From contig QZVU01000006.1 in assembly GCA_003602285.1 (NCBI GenBank), positions 124,001-188,000 on the forward strand: DNA of 64,000 nucleotides. Reading direction: 5' to 3'. This stretch comes from Arthrobacter frigidicola (GTDB lineage Bacteria; Actinomycetota; Actinomycetes; Actinomycetales; Micrococcaceae). A model generated the notes under the pieces. That model searched no databases, was not told where the DNA came from, and saw only the letters and a list, made by a program, of their open reading frames with translations. Both the position numbers and the translations under genes were made by a program. Positions 25,549 to 33,515 of the stretch are shown here, piece by piece (the stretch's first letter is position 1; each line of letters starts with the position of its first letter).

Positions 25549-26094
25549 TGTACTTCCGGTATTGCCGACAGGGGTCGGTGATGGCTGGCGGTCGTCGTTG
25601 CCCGTCGAGGGATCGTGCAGCTCCGGGGTCCTGCAGCCTGAGTTCCTTCAGTTAGGTCCCTGTAGCTGGAGTTCCGGAGCTTGGGGTGATTCGTAGCCGA
25701 GGTCATGGATGGATGAGGCAGCCGGATGAAGCCAATGGCCGGAAAGGCTGCACCCCTCGATGTGCGGCCCACCGGCGGAGATGCCGTCATGGCGCTTCCC
25801 GCCGCGCGCTTCGGGAACACCGGCGGCCGGGGTCCTCAGTCCGGTTTGGGATTCACTTCGTTGCTTACAGTAACTATAAACCCGACGCCGGAACCGGTCA
25901 AGAGTCGCGCTGGCCCAGCAGGGCGGCCAAGGCCTCGCAGTCAAGGGTCGAGTCAGGGGGTGGGCGGACCGTTTTCCGGGCCCCTGAGGTGAAAGTACTC
26001 TTGATGCCAAGGTTCGCCGGTGGGCAGGAGCGCTGCGGCTGGGGCCGCTTCCCAGGGTGGCGCTGCCTGCTCCGCTCTTGGATGGAGTGCCGTT
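25549..26094. other. Divergent intergenic region, 546 bp
   Basis: No convincing gene. On the minus strand, upstream of the DHA2 gene, a TTACAGTAA palindrome at 25865-25873 lies in the only AT-rich patch (25858-25880), the likely promoter for either gene. Between it and the DHA2 start, AGCTCCGG (25619-25626) can pair with CCGGAGCT (25674-25681), enclosing an imperfect 20-bp direct repeat that begins GGAACTC. This may be an attenuator-like leader. The weak plus-strand open frames here have atypical composition. Confidence 0.4.
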
Positions 26095-26976
26095 ATGACC
26101 GAGAAGATTCGACGCCATCCCATCGCCGCACTGCTCGTGTGGTTCTTCACTGTCGGGCAGCTTCTTGCCTTCCTTCCGCGCATCGCCGAAGCGCAGGGGG
26201 TGCAGCTCTCCGTGCCTCTCTTTGTCACGGCGAGCAATCTCATCGGGCTCCTGCTGCCCGCACTTGTCCTCACCTGGCTGTGTGACGGGCGCGCAGGACT
26301 TCAGGCCCTCCGGGACCGCATTCTCACGTGGCGGCGAAACCCTCGGTGGTATGTGTTCGCCGTCGTCATTGTGCCACTGGGAGGACTCGTTCTCGCGCTC
26401 CTCCTTGCGGGCCCGCCAGCTGCGTCCGGTCCGGTCATTGCGGCGTCCCTGCTGCAGGGCCTGGTGCTGCAGACAGTGCTTGGCCTCATCACCAGCAATC
26501 TCTGGGAGGAGGTGGCATGGACGGGCTTCGTGCAGGTGCGGCTGCAGCAGCGGCACGGCGCACGGCGTGCAGCACTCCTCACGGCACCCCTCTTCGCGCT
26601 GCAGCATGCTGCGCTCGTGGCGGGAGGATCGTTCGCGGCAACACTCGTCCTGCTGCTGGTGCTCACCCTGCTCGCGATCCCCTTTCGGGCGGTGACAGGC
26701 TGGCTCTACAACCGCACCTCGAGCCTGCTCCTCGTGGGGCTTTTCCATGCTGCGGGGAACGCGGTGGCAGTCCGGGAGTGGCCCGGGGACGGGATGCTTC
26801 CGCTGCTCTTTCCGAGGGAGAACTTTGGGCCGGCACATCTCCTGGTGTCCGCCGTCGTCGGCGTCATCGTGATCGCCGCGACCCGGGGACGCCTGGGCGA
26901 GGGGCCACGCCGTTCGCGGAGCGCAGCGGCCGAGGGTGCAATCGCGCCGGGCGGGGCCGGCCAGACGAACCCCTAG
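26095..26976 (+). CDS. CPBP-family intramembrane metalloprotease
   Basis: A 293-residue membrane protein with about 8 hydrophobic segments. The Abi/CAAX motifs are visible: EEVAWTGFVQVRLQQR near residue 140 (glutamate pair, motif 1), FALQHA (motif 2) and LLLVGLFHAAGNA (motif 3, metal-binding histidine). Members are prenyl-protein-type proteases or bacteriocin self-immunity proteins. The start at 26095 is chosen as the first ATG after a GGAGTGCC, the 26020 alternative adding low-complexity residues. No bacteriocin gene is seen nearby. Confidence 0.82.
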   Translation: MTEKIRRHPIAALLVWFFTVGQLLAFLPRIAEAQGVQLSVPLFVTASNLIGLLLPALVLTWLCDGRAGLQALRDRILTWRRNPRWYVFAVVIVPLGGLVLALLLAGPPAASGPVIAASLLQGLVLQTVLGLITSNLWEEVAWTGFVQVRLQQRHGARRAALLTAPLFALQHAALVAGGSFAATLVLLLVLTLLAIPFRAVTGWLYNRTSSLLLVGLFHAAGNAVAVREWPGDGMLPLLFPRENFGPAHLLVSAVVGVIVIAATRGRLGEGPRRSRSAAAEGAIAPGGAGQTNP

Positions 26977-27021
26977 CGCCGACGTTCATCGATCACCACA
27001 CCTGTACCGCACCCCGCGGTG

Positions 27022-27062
27022 TCGGGGCCTCCCCTCCGGAAGCTGACGGAAGCAGGCCCCGA
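27022..27062. terminator. Hairpin between convergent genes
   Basis: TCGGGGCCT (27022-27030) pairs with AGGCCCCGA (27054-27062) over a 23-nt loop, between stops at 26976 (+) and 27070 (-). Confidence 0.5.
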
Positions 27063-27069
27063 TCCGCGC

Positions 27070-27567
27070 CTACTTGCTGTCGGCGTGTTCCTGCAGGCGG
27101 GCAAGGATCTTGTCGAGGCGGTTGTTGCCCTCGACGACGCCGCCCTCCATACCGTTTTCAATCATTGCGTCTCGGGCCTCCATCGTCGGGTAGACGGCGT
27201 GGGCTACGGCGCGGGTGCGACCTCCCTCGAGCTCTTCGAAGGTCACGCTCTCGATGCTGACGTAGCCGGGGGCTCCGAGGAACTCGAAGGTCTGGATGAT
27301 CCGCTCCGGAGGGGTTGCCGAATGGAAGACGCCGCGGAACCCATACCCCGTGCCGTCGGTGTCGCGGTGCACGAAGGACCACGATCCGCCGTCCCGCACG
27401 TCGTACTCTCCGAGTTCCACGGTGAGCCGGTCCGGGCCGAGCCACTGCACCACCAGTTCGGGGTCGCTGTAGGCGCGGTACACGAGTTCGCGTGGGGCGT
27501 CATACTCGCGGACGATGTCGATGAACGGCAGGTCCGGAACTGCGGTGATCACTGTTGCGTTGCTCAT
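27070..27567 (-). CDS. SRPBCC/AHSA1-domain protein
   Basis: A 165-residue START-like protein. IDIVREYDAPRELVYRAYSDPELVVQWLGPDRLTV is the AHSA1 opening, followed by RDGGSWSFVHRDTDGTGYGFRG and ERIIQTFEF. The start at 27567 has AAGGAGAA 6 nt upstream and overlaps the ArsR-type gene by ATGA. This pairing is very common in actinobacteria; the SRPBCC partner binds a hydrophobic ligand of unknown identity. Confidence 0.9.
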   Translation of the reverse strand: MSNATVITAVPDLPFIDIVREYDAPRELVYRAYSDPELVVQWLGPDRLTVELGEYDVRDGGSWSFVHRDTDGTGYGFRGVFHSATPPERIIQTFEFLGAPGYVSIESVTFEELEGGRTRAVAHAVYPTMEARDAMIENGMEGGVVEGNNRLDKILARLQEHADSK

Positions 27568-27905
27568 GATTCCTTCTCCTTGAGTGTGTCGAGCACTGTG
27601 TCGAGGCGGCGGAACTGTCGCTCGACGGTGAGCCGGTGAGTGTCGATCCAACTGGTCAATGCCTCCAGCGCAGCCGGATCAAGGTGGCAGGGACGTCGTT
27701 GTCCCTCCCGGGTGCGGGTGATTAACCCTGACTGCTCAAGCACCTGGATGTGCTTTGAAACGGCCTGCTTGGTGATGGGGAACGGTTCAGCCAGTTCGTT
27801 GACCGTCGCGGGCCCCCGGGACAACCGGGCGATGAGGGCCCGGCGTACGGGATCTGCGAGGGCGGCGAATGCCGAGTTGAGCTGCTCCTCTGATCCTTGC
27901 TTCAT
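27564..27905 (-). CDS. ArsR/SmtB-family regulator
   Basis: A 113-residue winged-helix repressor. FAALADPVRRALIARLSRGPATVNELAEPFPITKQAVSKHIQVLEQSGLITRTREGQRRPCHLDPA covers helix 1 to the wing. The metal-binding cysteine pair of ArsR (CVC) is absent, so sensing is probably of a non-metal signal or via the SRPBCC partner. A perfect 7-bp inverted repeat 18 bp upstream (27923-27940) is the likely auto-operator. Cotranscribed and translationally coupled with the SRPBCC gene. Confidence 0.9.
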   Translation of the reverse strand: MKQGSEEQLNSAFAALADPVRRALIARLSRGPATVNELAEPFPITKQAVSKHIQVLEQSGLITRTREGQRRPCHLDPAALEALTSWIDTHRLTVERQFRRLDTVLDTLKEKES

Positions 27906-27922
27906 TATCTACCTGTCAGTTG

Positions 27923-27940
27923 ATCAACCAATCGGTTGAT
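27923..27940. promoter_or_regulatory. ArsR-type operator
   Basis: ATCAACCAATCGGTTGAT has perfect 7-bp arms and a 4-nt centre, resembling the ATCAA-N6-TTGAT pattern of ArsR/SmtB operators. It lies 18-35 bp before the regulator start. Confidence 0.7.
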
Positions 27941-28121
27941 AACCATAAATGTAGTGCTCCTGCCTCTTAGGGTCAAGGAGTTTCCCCTGCTTTTTTCCTG
28001 GCCGTGGCGCTCCCCCGGAGCCCTCAAAGCGCACCCTCGCACCAGCCCCAAAAGTGCGCCCCACCTGTGGATATCCTCGGGTCCCACTCTTCCTCCACAA
28101 TGGCCTTTTTCCGGCTGGATT

Positions 28122-28135
28122 CGAACATGCGTTCG
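28122..28135. promoter_or_regulatory. LexA (SOS) box before the DUF222-HNH gene
   Basis: CGAACATGCGTTCG matches the Gram-positive/actinobacterial LexA consensus GAAC-N4-GTTC with full symmetry. It directly abuts a -10 box TAGAAT (28137-28142), so LexA would cover the promoter. Confidence 0.75.
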
Positions 28136-28136
28136 A

Positions 28137-28142
28137 TAGAAT
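28137..28142 (+). promoter_or_regulatory. -10 box of the DUF222-HNH gene (leaderless)
   Basis: TAGAAT ends 6 nt before the ATG at 28149, so the transcript would begin at or near the start codon. No strong -35 is evident. Confidence 0.55.
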
Positions 28143-28148
28143 TGGGGT

Positions 28149-29951
28149 ATGGCAACGGCACCGATCGAGGAGCATCCGGGCACCGGGGAGTTTCTCTCGG
28201 GCAGCGGGGAGTTCCCCTTCGGCGCCGGGGAGTTCCTCTCCGAGGTGCATGCCGCGCTCACCGACTTCGTGGCCGACTTCGCCTCACGGTTCCTGCTGCT
28301 GGGGCGCCGGGAGGCCGCCGACACCATCACCCGTATCGAGGAGATCTCCCGGATCGTTGACCACCTGCAGGTCCTGGGCGCCCATGCCGCCGACCAGCAC
28401 CGCCTGGCCCACCTTGGGGAAGACCACCGGCCCGCTCCCGGAGCGACTGCTTCCGGGGACGGGCATTGGGCCGCTCCCGGTGAAGGGCATTGGACTGTCC
28501 CCGGCGACGGGCACCGGGCCGCTCCGGGAGTGGCTTCGCCTGGTGGCGATGGTGCCCGGTCGGAGTTCCGCGATACCGCGGACTACCTGCGGGCACGGCT
28601 GCGGATCAGCCGGGCCGAGGCGAACCGGCGGCTGCGCCTCGCCTCCAGTACCGTGCCGCCGGCGCCCGGGGCCGGGCTGGAGGTGCCGGCGCCGCTGGAG
28701 GTCCTCGGGGCGGCCTGCGCCGCCGGGCAGCTCAGCGGGCGGGCCGCGTCCCTGATCCGCGACGCGGTGGAACGGGTGCGGCCCGTAGCCGGGGGCCCGG
28801 CCGTGGAGGCGATGGAGGCCCACCTCACCAGCCAGGCCGGTGAGGGTGATGAGGACATTCTGCGCGCGGTGGCCCGCCGGTGGGAGAACACCCTGGATCA
28901 GGACGGGCACGAACCCTCCGAGAAGCTGCTGCGCGCCCGGCAGGGGGTGTTCCTGCGCGGGCGCCGCCACGGGCTGCACCTGCTGGAAATCGGGGCCACC
29001 GATGAGCAGTTCGAACACCTCGCCACGGTGATGAACACTGCCACCAACCCCCGCCTCCCCGGCGGCGCGGGCTCGGGCACAGGGGGCGGTGACGAGCCCG
29101 GCGGCGGAGTAACCGGCGGCGGAGTAACCGGCGGTGGAGTAACCGGCGGTGGAGTAACCGGCGGTGGAGTAACCGGCGGTGGAGTAACCGGCGGTGGAGT
29201 AACCGGCGGTGGAGTAACCGGCGGTGGAGTAACCGGCGGTGGAGTAACCGGCGGTGGAGTAACCGGCGGTGGAGTAACCGGCAACGGCGCAACCGGTGAC
29301 AACCCAGATAGTGGAGCGAGCGGCACCTCCCCGTTCGGCGGAGACGAGCGGCCCACCCGGGCGCAGCAGCTGCTCGAGGCCCTGGTGGGCGCCTGCCGGA
29401 TCGCCCTGGCCGGCGACGGGCTGCCGGCCGCCGGCGGGCACCGCCCCCAGGTCATGGTCACCATCGACCACCGCACCCTCCTGGGTGAACTGAACCGGGC
29501 CGGGGACGCGGTCTTCGCCGGGCAGCTCCCGGCCCGCAGCATCCGCCGGCTCGCCTGCGACGCGGACCTGATTCCCCTGGTCCTGGGCGGCAAGAGCCAG
29601 GTCCTGGACCTGGGCCGGGCCCAGCGGCTGTTCCCACCCCACCTGCGCCGGGCCCTGGTGGCCCGGGACAAAGGCTGCGCCTTCCCCGGCTGCACCATCC
29701 CGGCCACCTGGTGCGAGGCCCACCACATCACCCCCTGGGAACACGGCGGCACCACCACCCTCGCCGACGGGGTCCTGCTGTGCTCCCACCACCACCACCG
29801 CATCCACGACGGAACCTGGACCGTGCACTCCCGCCACGGCATCCCCTGGTTCCGCCCACCCCACTCGATCGACCCCCAACAAAGACCCCGCCGCAACGGC
29901 TACTGGACCGCCGGACCCCCAAAGGGAAGCGGGGAGCTTCACTTGGAGTGA
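28149..29951 (+). CDS. DUF222/13E12-type HNH endonuclease with GGGVT repeat linker
   Basis: A 600-residue protein. An N-terminal DUF222 region with helical repeats spans about 40-300 (LRISRAEANRRLRLASS is typical), a low-complexity linker of twelve GGGVT units lies at about 318-378, and the HNH domain (CAFPGCTIPATWCEAHHITPWEHGG, then DGVLLCSHHHHRIHDG) is at about 509-555. The His-His-Asn/His metal site and zinc cysteines look intact, so it is probably an active nuclease. A LexA-type box overlaps its promoter, as known for 13E12 genes in mycobacteria. The role is unknown: possible SOS-linked endonuclease. Confidence 0.88.
   Translation: MATAPIEEHPGTGEFLSGSGEFPFGAGEFLSEVHAALTDFVADFASRFLLLGRREAADTITRIEEISRIVDHLQVLGAHAADQHRLAHLGEDHRPAPGATASGDGHWAAPGEGHWTVPGDGHRAAPGVASPGGDGARSEFRDTADYLRARLRISRAEANRRLRLASSTVPPAPGAGLEVPAPLEVLGAACAAGQLSGRAASLIRDAVERVRPVAGGPAVEAMEAHLTSQAGEGDEDILRAVARRWENTLDQDGHEPSEKLLRARQGVFLRGRRHGLHLLEIGATDEQFEHLATVMNTATNPRLPGGAGSGTGGGDEPGGGVTGGGVTGGGVTGGGVTGGGVTGGGVTGGGVTGGGVTGGGVTGGGVTGGGVTGGGVTGNGATGDNPDSGASGTSPFGGDERPTRAQQLLEALVGACRIALAGDGLPAAGGHRPQVMVTIDHRTLLGELNRAGDAVFAGQLPARSIRRLACDADLIPLVLGGKSQVLDLGRAQRLFPPHLRRALVARDKGCAFPGCTIPATWCEAHHITPWEHGGTTTLADGVLLCSHHHHRIHDGTWTVHSRHGIPWFRPPHSIDPQQRPRRNGYWTAGPPKGSGELHLE
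29101..29280 (+). repeat. Twelve 15-bp coding repeats (minisatellite) in the HNH gene
   Basis: Twelve head-to-tail copies of GCGGTGGAGTAACCG encode GGGVT. The first two copies differ only by C for T (GCGGCGG), the last ten are identical, and a degenerate unit follows at 29281-29295. Units of 15 bp keep the frame when copy number changes, so the linker length can vary by slippage. Confidence 0.95.
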
Positions 29952-30361
29952 GTTCCGGCCGAGCGACCTTCTAGGCTCCGAATCTCCCACCCGACTGCTC
30001 CACCAAGGGTTCTTCCACCCAGCTGTTCCACGGACCGTTCCGCTCCTCCAGCAATTCGTGCCCGCTCTTGCGCCACATGACCATCCACCCTCCCGCCGGA
30101 ATGCCTCGGATGCGTTCCTCCACTCCGGCAACGCAAAAGGATCACCGGCGGATGTTCCATCGCCTTGATGGATTCGAAGGATCATCCGCGGGCATTACCG
30201 CGCATCCGTGGTTTCCGAAGATTTCCGCGCCACTACCGCGCACTGGTGGCTCCGAGGGAGTGCCGGTGAGGCCCATTTTCGCCTGTGGCACTTGACACAT
30301 GACACCTTTTGTCTGAGTCTTAGACGGAAGCTGCAATGGAGCACTCTCGATCGGAGCACCA
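29952..30361. other. Intergenic region with promoter of the sugar-uptake operon
   Basis: No gene is convincing in these 410 bp. At 30188-30260 an imperfect direct repeat of about 35 bp contains TACCGCGCA twice. Towards the 3' end the promoter elements (30299-30326) and a palindrome lie before the GTG start at 30362. Confidence 0.5.
30299..30326 (+). promoter_or_regulatory. Promoter and candidate operator of the glucosylglycerate operon
   Basis: ATGACA (30299-30304) and TAGACG (30321-30326) are spaced by 16 nt; a TTGACA at 30292-30297 is an alternative -35. GTCTGAGTCTTAGAC at 30311-30325 is a near-perfect palindrome (6 of 7 arm pairs) overlapping the -10, a plausible site for the ROK regulator. 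Confidence 0.4.
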
Positions 30362-31711
30362 GTGAAAAACACCCCTCCCCAACTCCTGCAGCGCTCCGTC
30401 TCACGACGCAGCGCCCTCCTTGGCGGAATAGGCGCGGCCCTCTCAGGTCCCTTCCTCGCATCGTGCGCTGGCTTCGACACCAGCGGCGCCTCAGCCACCA
30501 AGGGAACCGTCGGTTTCCTCTCCACCCAGTTCACCCCGGTCGAGGAAAAGCAGCGCTACGAAGACGTTCTCAAGAAAACCCTCAACGTTCCGGTTGCCTA
30601 CAACTCGGTCGACCCTGGGGTCTTCACCTCCACCGTGCAGACCCAGTCCCAGGCCGGCAGCGTCCGCACCGCGCTCCTAGGCGGACTCCACGGCGACCTC
30701 GCCCCACTCGCCGACTCCCTCGAGGACGTCGACCAACTCCTCAACGATCTCTCCGCCAGCGGCTACAACCGGGAAATCCTCGAACTGACCAAGGTCGGCG
30801 GCAGCACCTCTAAGTACGTTCCCTGGATGCAGGCAACCTACGTGGTCGCCGTCAACAAGAAAGCGCTCCAGTGGCTTCCCAACGGCGTCGACGTCAACGA
30901 CCTCACCTACGAGGACTTCCTGAAATGGGCACAGGCTGCCAAGAAGGGCGCCGGACGCCCCGTCTTCGGCCTGCCGGCCGGCCCCAAGGGACTCCACCAC
31001 CGCTTCTACCAGGGCTTCCTGCTGCCGAGCTTCACCGGCGGCCAGATCACCACGTTCCGCAATGAGGACGCAGTGACCGCATGGGAGTACATGAGGGACC
31101 TCTGGGATGCCTCTGCCCCGGCCTCGACCAACTTCGACGCCATGCAGGAACCACTGGCCCGCGGCGAGGTCCTCGTCGCTTGGGACCACGTCGCCCGACT
31201 CATCGACGCGCCAGCCGACAATCCCGATGAGTGGCTCATGGTCCCCTCCCCTCGCGGACCGAAGGGCCGCGGCTACATGCTGATCGTCGCCGGCGTCGCC
31301 CTTCCCAAGAACGGACTCGAGCGCGACCGGGCCGAACAGGCCATCCGCGGCCTCGCCAAACCGAAAACCCAGATCGAAACCCTGCGCAGCAACGCGTTCT
31401 TCCCCGTGGTCCAGACGGAACTCCCCACCGACCTCGCCGGAGCGATCGCCCTCGAGGCCGCTGCGGTGAAGCTCCAGCAGGAATCGGCCGACGCACGCCT
31501 CGCCCTTCCTCCGGTGGGCCTGGGCGCTAAGGAGGGCGAGGTCTCGCAGATCTTCAAGAACTGCTTCCAGGAGATCTGCCTCAACGGTTCGGCCGTCCAG
31601 TCAACCCTGGATGACCAGGCCAAACAGCTCAACACCATCCTCAAGGACCTGGACGTTCCATGCTGGGCCCCCGACCCTGTCTCACCCGGCCAGAAGTGCG
31701 AGGTAGCGTAA
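30362..31711 (+). CDS. Sugar ABC transporter substrate-binding lipoprotein (glucosylglycerate operon)
   Basis: A 449-residue COG1653-type solute-binding protein. The signal peptide has a twin-arginine-like SRRSALLGG at about 14-22 and a lipobox LASC with lipidated Cys35. TYVVAVNKKALQWLPNG, EYMRDLWD and AWDHVARL are family-typical binding and hinge segments. GTG at 30362 has CGGAGCACCA upstream. The stop overlaps the first permease start by one base. It should capture the substrate of the operon, inferred to be glucosylglycerate or mannosylglycerate. Confidence 0.88.
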   Translation: MKNTPPQLLQRSVSRRSALLGGIGAALSGPFLASCAGFDTSGASATKGTVGFLSTQFTPVEEKQRYEDVLKKTLNVPVAYNSVDPGVFTSTVQTQSQAGSVRTALLGGLHGDLAPLADSLEDVDQLLNDLSASGYNREILELTKVGGSTSKYVPWMQATYVVAVNKKALQWLPNGVDVNDLTYEDFLKWAQAAKKGAGRPVFGLPAGPKGLHHRFYQGFLLPSFTGGQITTFRNEDAVTAWEYMRDLWDASAPASTNFDAMQEPLARGEVLVAWDHVARLIDAPADNPDEWLMVPSPRGPKGRGYMLIVAGVALPKNGLERDRAEQAIRGLAKPKTQIETLRSNAFFPVVQTELPTDLAGAIALEAAAVKLQQESADARLALPPVGLGAKEGEVSQIFKNCFQEICLNGSAVQSTLDDQAKQLNTILKDLDVPCWAPDPVSPGQKCEVA

Positions 31712-32604
31712 TGACAGTCGATTCACCCCCGGCCCCGGTCCAACTGGACACGCCCGCCCGTCCCCGCCGCATTCCCCCGGCGGTCCTGCTGATCGCACCG
31801 TCGATCGTCTTCATGGCACTCCTTCTCGGCTGGCCCGTCATCCAGGGCGTGCTCCAGGCCTTCCGCGGTGATGAAGGCTTCACCCTGGACTACATCACCC
31901 GCATGGTCGAGGACCCCTACTTCTGGCCCGCAGTCCGCAACACCCTGCTGCTGATCGCGGTGATGATCCCGCTCCAGTTCGTCTTCGCCATCACCATGGC
32001 TTTGCTCCTGCGGTCCAATCCTCGCCTGAACAAGGTCCACTTCTTCGTCTGGGCCATCCCGCTGGCCCTGAGTGACCTGGCCGCCGGCCTCGTCTGGCTC
32101 TCGATCTTCAACGACCGCGGCTACCTCAACTCCGTGCTGACCTCCCTCGGCCTCGACTCCATCCCCTGGCTCGCCTACGACAACCCCGCCACACTGTTCC
32201 TCTGCGTCCTCGTCGCCGAGGTGTGGCGTTCGACGTCGCTGGTGCTCGTCATCGTGGTCTCCGGTCTGCAGGGCATCCCCAAGGACTACGACGAAGCGGC
32301 ACAGGTCTTCGGAGCAACCTTTTGGCAGCGGCTGCGCCACGTCACCCTTCCCCTGCTCAAACCGAGCCTCCAGGTGGCACTGATCCTGCGAACCATCCTG
32401 GCGTTTCAGACCTTCGCCGTCGCCCAGGCACTCACCGGCCAGAACTTCCCGCTCGTCGTCGGCGAAACCTACCGCTGGTACACCGCCCTGCAGAACCCCA
32501 ATGTGGCGGCCGCCCTCGCACTGGTCATCCTCGTGGCCTCGATGCTGATCTCCGTTTTCTACCTGCGGGCACTCCGCGACAAAGGGCAGGAAGGCACCCG
32601 ATGA
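31711..32604 (+). CDS. Sugar ABC transporter permease 1 (MalF-like)
   Basis: A 297-residue permease with six membrane segments. The EAA loop coupling to the ATPase is GIPKDYDEAAQVFGATFWQRLRHVTLPLLKP at about 191-221. Start at 31711 shares one base with the binding-protein stop, and the stop overlaps the second permease by ATGA. It forms the transmembrane channel with the protein at 32601. Confidence 0.88.
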   Translation: MTVDSPPAPVQLDTPARPRRIPPAVLLIAPSIVFMALLLGWPVIQGVLQAFRGDEGFTLDYITRMVEDPYFWPAVRNTLLLIAVMIPLQFVFAITMALLLRSNPRLNKVHFFVWAIPLALSDLAAGLVWLSIFNDRGYLNSVLTSLGLDSIPWLAYDNPATLFLCVLVAEVWRSTSLVLVIVVSGLQGIPKDYDEAAQVFGATFWQRLRHVTLPLLKPSLQVALILRTILAFQTFAVAQALTGQNFPLVVGETYRWYTALQNPNVAAALALVILVASMLISVFYLRALRDKGQEGTR

Positions 32605-33470
32605 CGACGACGCAAATGAAACCCCTCGCACCCCAGCCCGAGGTAGACACCTCCCCGCTGAAGCGGCTGCGCCGCGACCGGGCGCTGCTCCAGGCCGCCT
32701 GCATCGTCATTTCGCTGTTCATGCTGGTGCCGATCTACCTGATCTCCCTCGCCGCACTCTCCACCCGGGAGTCCCTCAACGACTTCCCCCTGAGCCTGCT
32801 GCCCACAAACCTGTCCTTCGAGACCCTTGGAGCGTTCCTCGGCTCCACGGGCATCCTCGGGGCGTTCGGCAACTCACTGATTGTCGGCATCGGCACGCTG
32901 CTCATCTCCGCGCTGATCGGCATCCCGGCCGGTTACGCCCTGGCCCGGTTCGCTTTCCCTGCCAAGGAGCCCTACCAGCTGTTCCTCCTGTTCACCCGCG
33001 CCCTGCCCATCGTGGTGCTCTCGGTCCCGCTGGCCCGGCTCTTCCTCACCGTCGACCTGTATGACACGACGTACGCGGTGATCCTGCTCCACACGGCCCT
33101 GGCCCTGCCCACCACCATCCTCATTTCCGCGAGCGTCTTTCTCAGCGTCCCCATCGACGTCGAAGAGGCAGCCCGCGTATTCGGGTGCACCCCGGCCGGA
33201 GCGTTCCTCAAGGTGGTCATGCCGATGGCCCTGCCCGGACTCGCCGCGGCCTCCATCTTCACCTTCGTGATGTCCTGGAACGAGGTGCTCGGCGCCTCGA
33301 TCCTCACCCTCGACCACCGGACCCTCCCGGCGCAGGTCCTCACCTCGCTCGCCGATTCACCCCTGGCCTACCGGTTCGCCGGAGGCTTCGCCCTGGTGAT
33401 CCCGTCGATCATCTTCATCGCATTCATGCGCCGCTACCTGACCAATATGTGGGGATCGACCATCCGCTGA
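32601..33470 (+). CDS. Sugar ABC transporter permease 2 (MalG-like)
   Basis: A 289-residue permease. The EAA loop reads SVPIDVEEAARVFGCTPAGAFLKVVMPMALPG at about 182-213, and six membrane segments are visible. Translationally coupled by ATGA to permease 1. The ATPase gene starts 45 bp downstream. Confidence 0.88.
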   Translation: MTTTQMKPLAPQPEVDTSPLKRLRRDRALLQAACIVISLFMLVPIYLISLAALSTRESLNDFPLSLLPTNLSFETLGAFLGSTGILGAFGNSLIVGIGTLLISALIGIPAGYALARFAFPAKEPYQLFLLFTRALPIVVLSVPLARLFLTVDLYDTTYAVILLHTALALPTTILISASVFLSVPIDVEEAARVFGCTPAGAFLKVVMPMALPGLAAASIFTFVMSWNEVLGASILTLDHRTLPAQVLTSLADSPLAYRFAGGFALVIPSIIFIAFMRRYLTNMWGSTIR

Positions 33471-33515
33471 CCCGCGCACCCCCAACGCTTTCCTCTACCT
33501 TCGAAGGAGCCGATC

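Noticed and set aside
29101-29280. Regular repeats that might be taken for a CRISPR array
   Set aside because: The units are directly adjacent without unique spacers and are coding in frame; this is a minisatellite.
28284-30185. A 633-residue frame antisense to the HNH gene, with STAGY repeats
   Set aside because: The repeats are only the reverse reading of the 15-bp minisatellite; the other strand has the DUF222 and HNH motifs.
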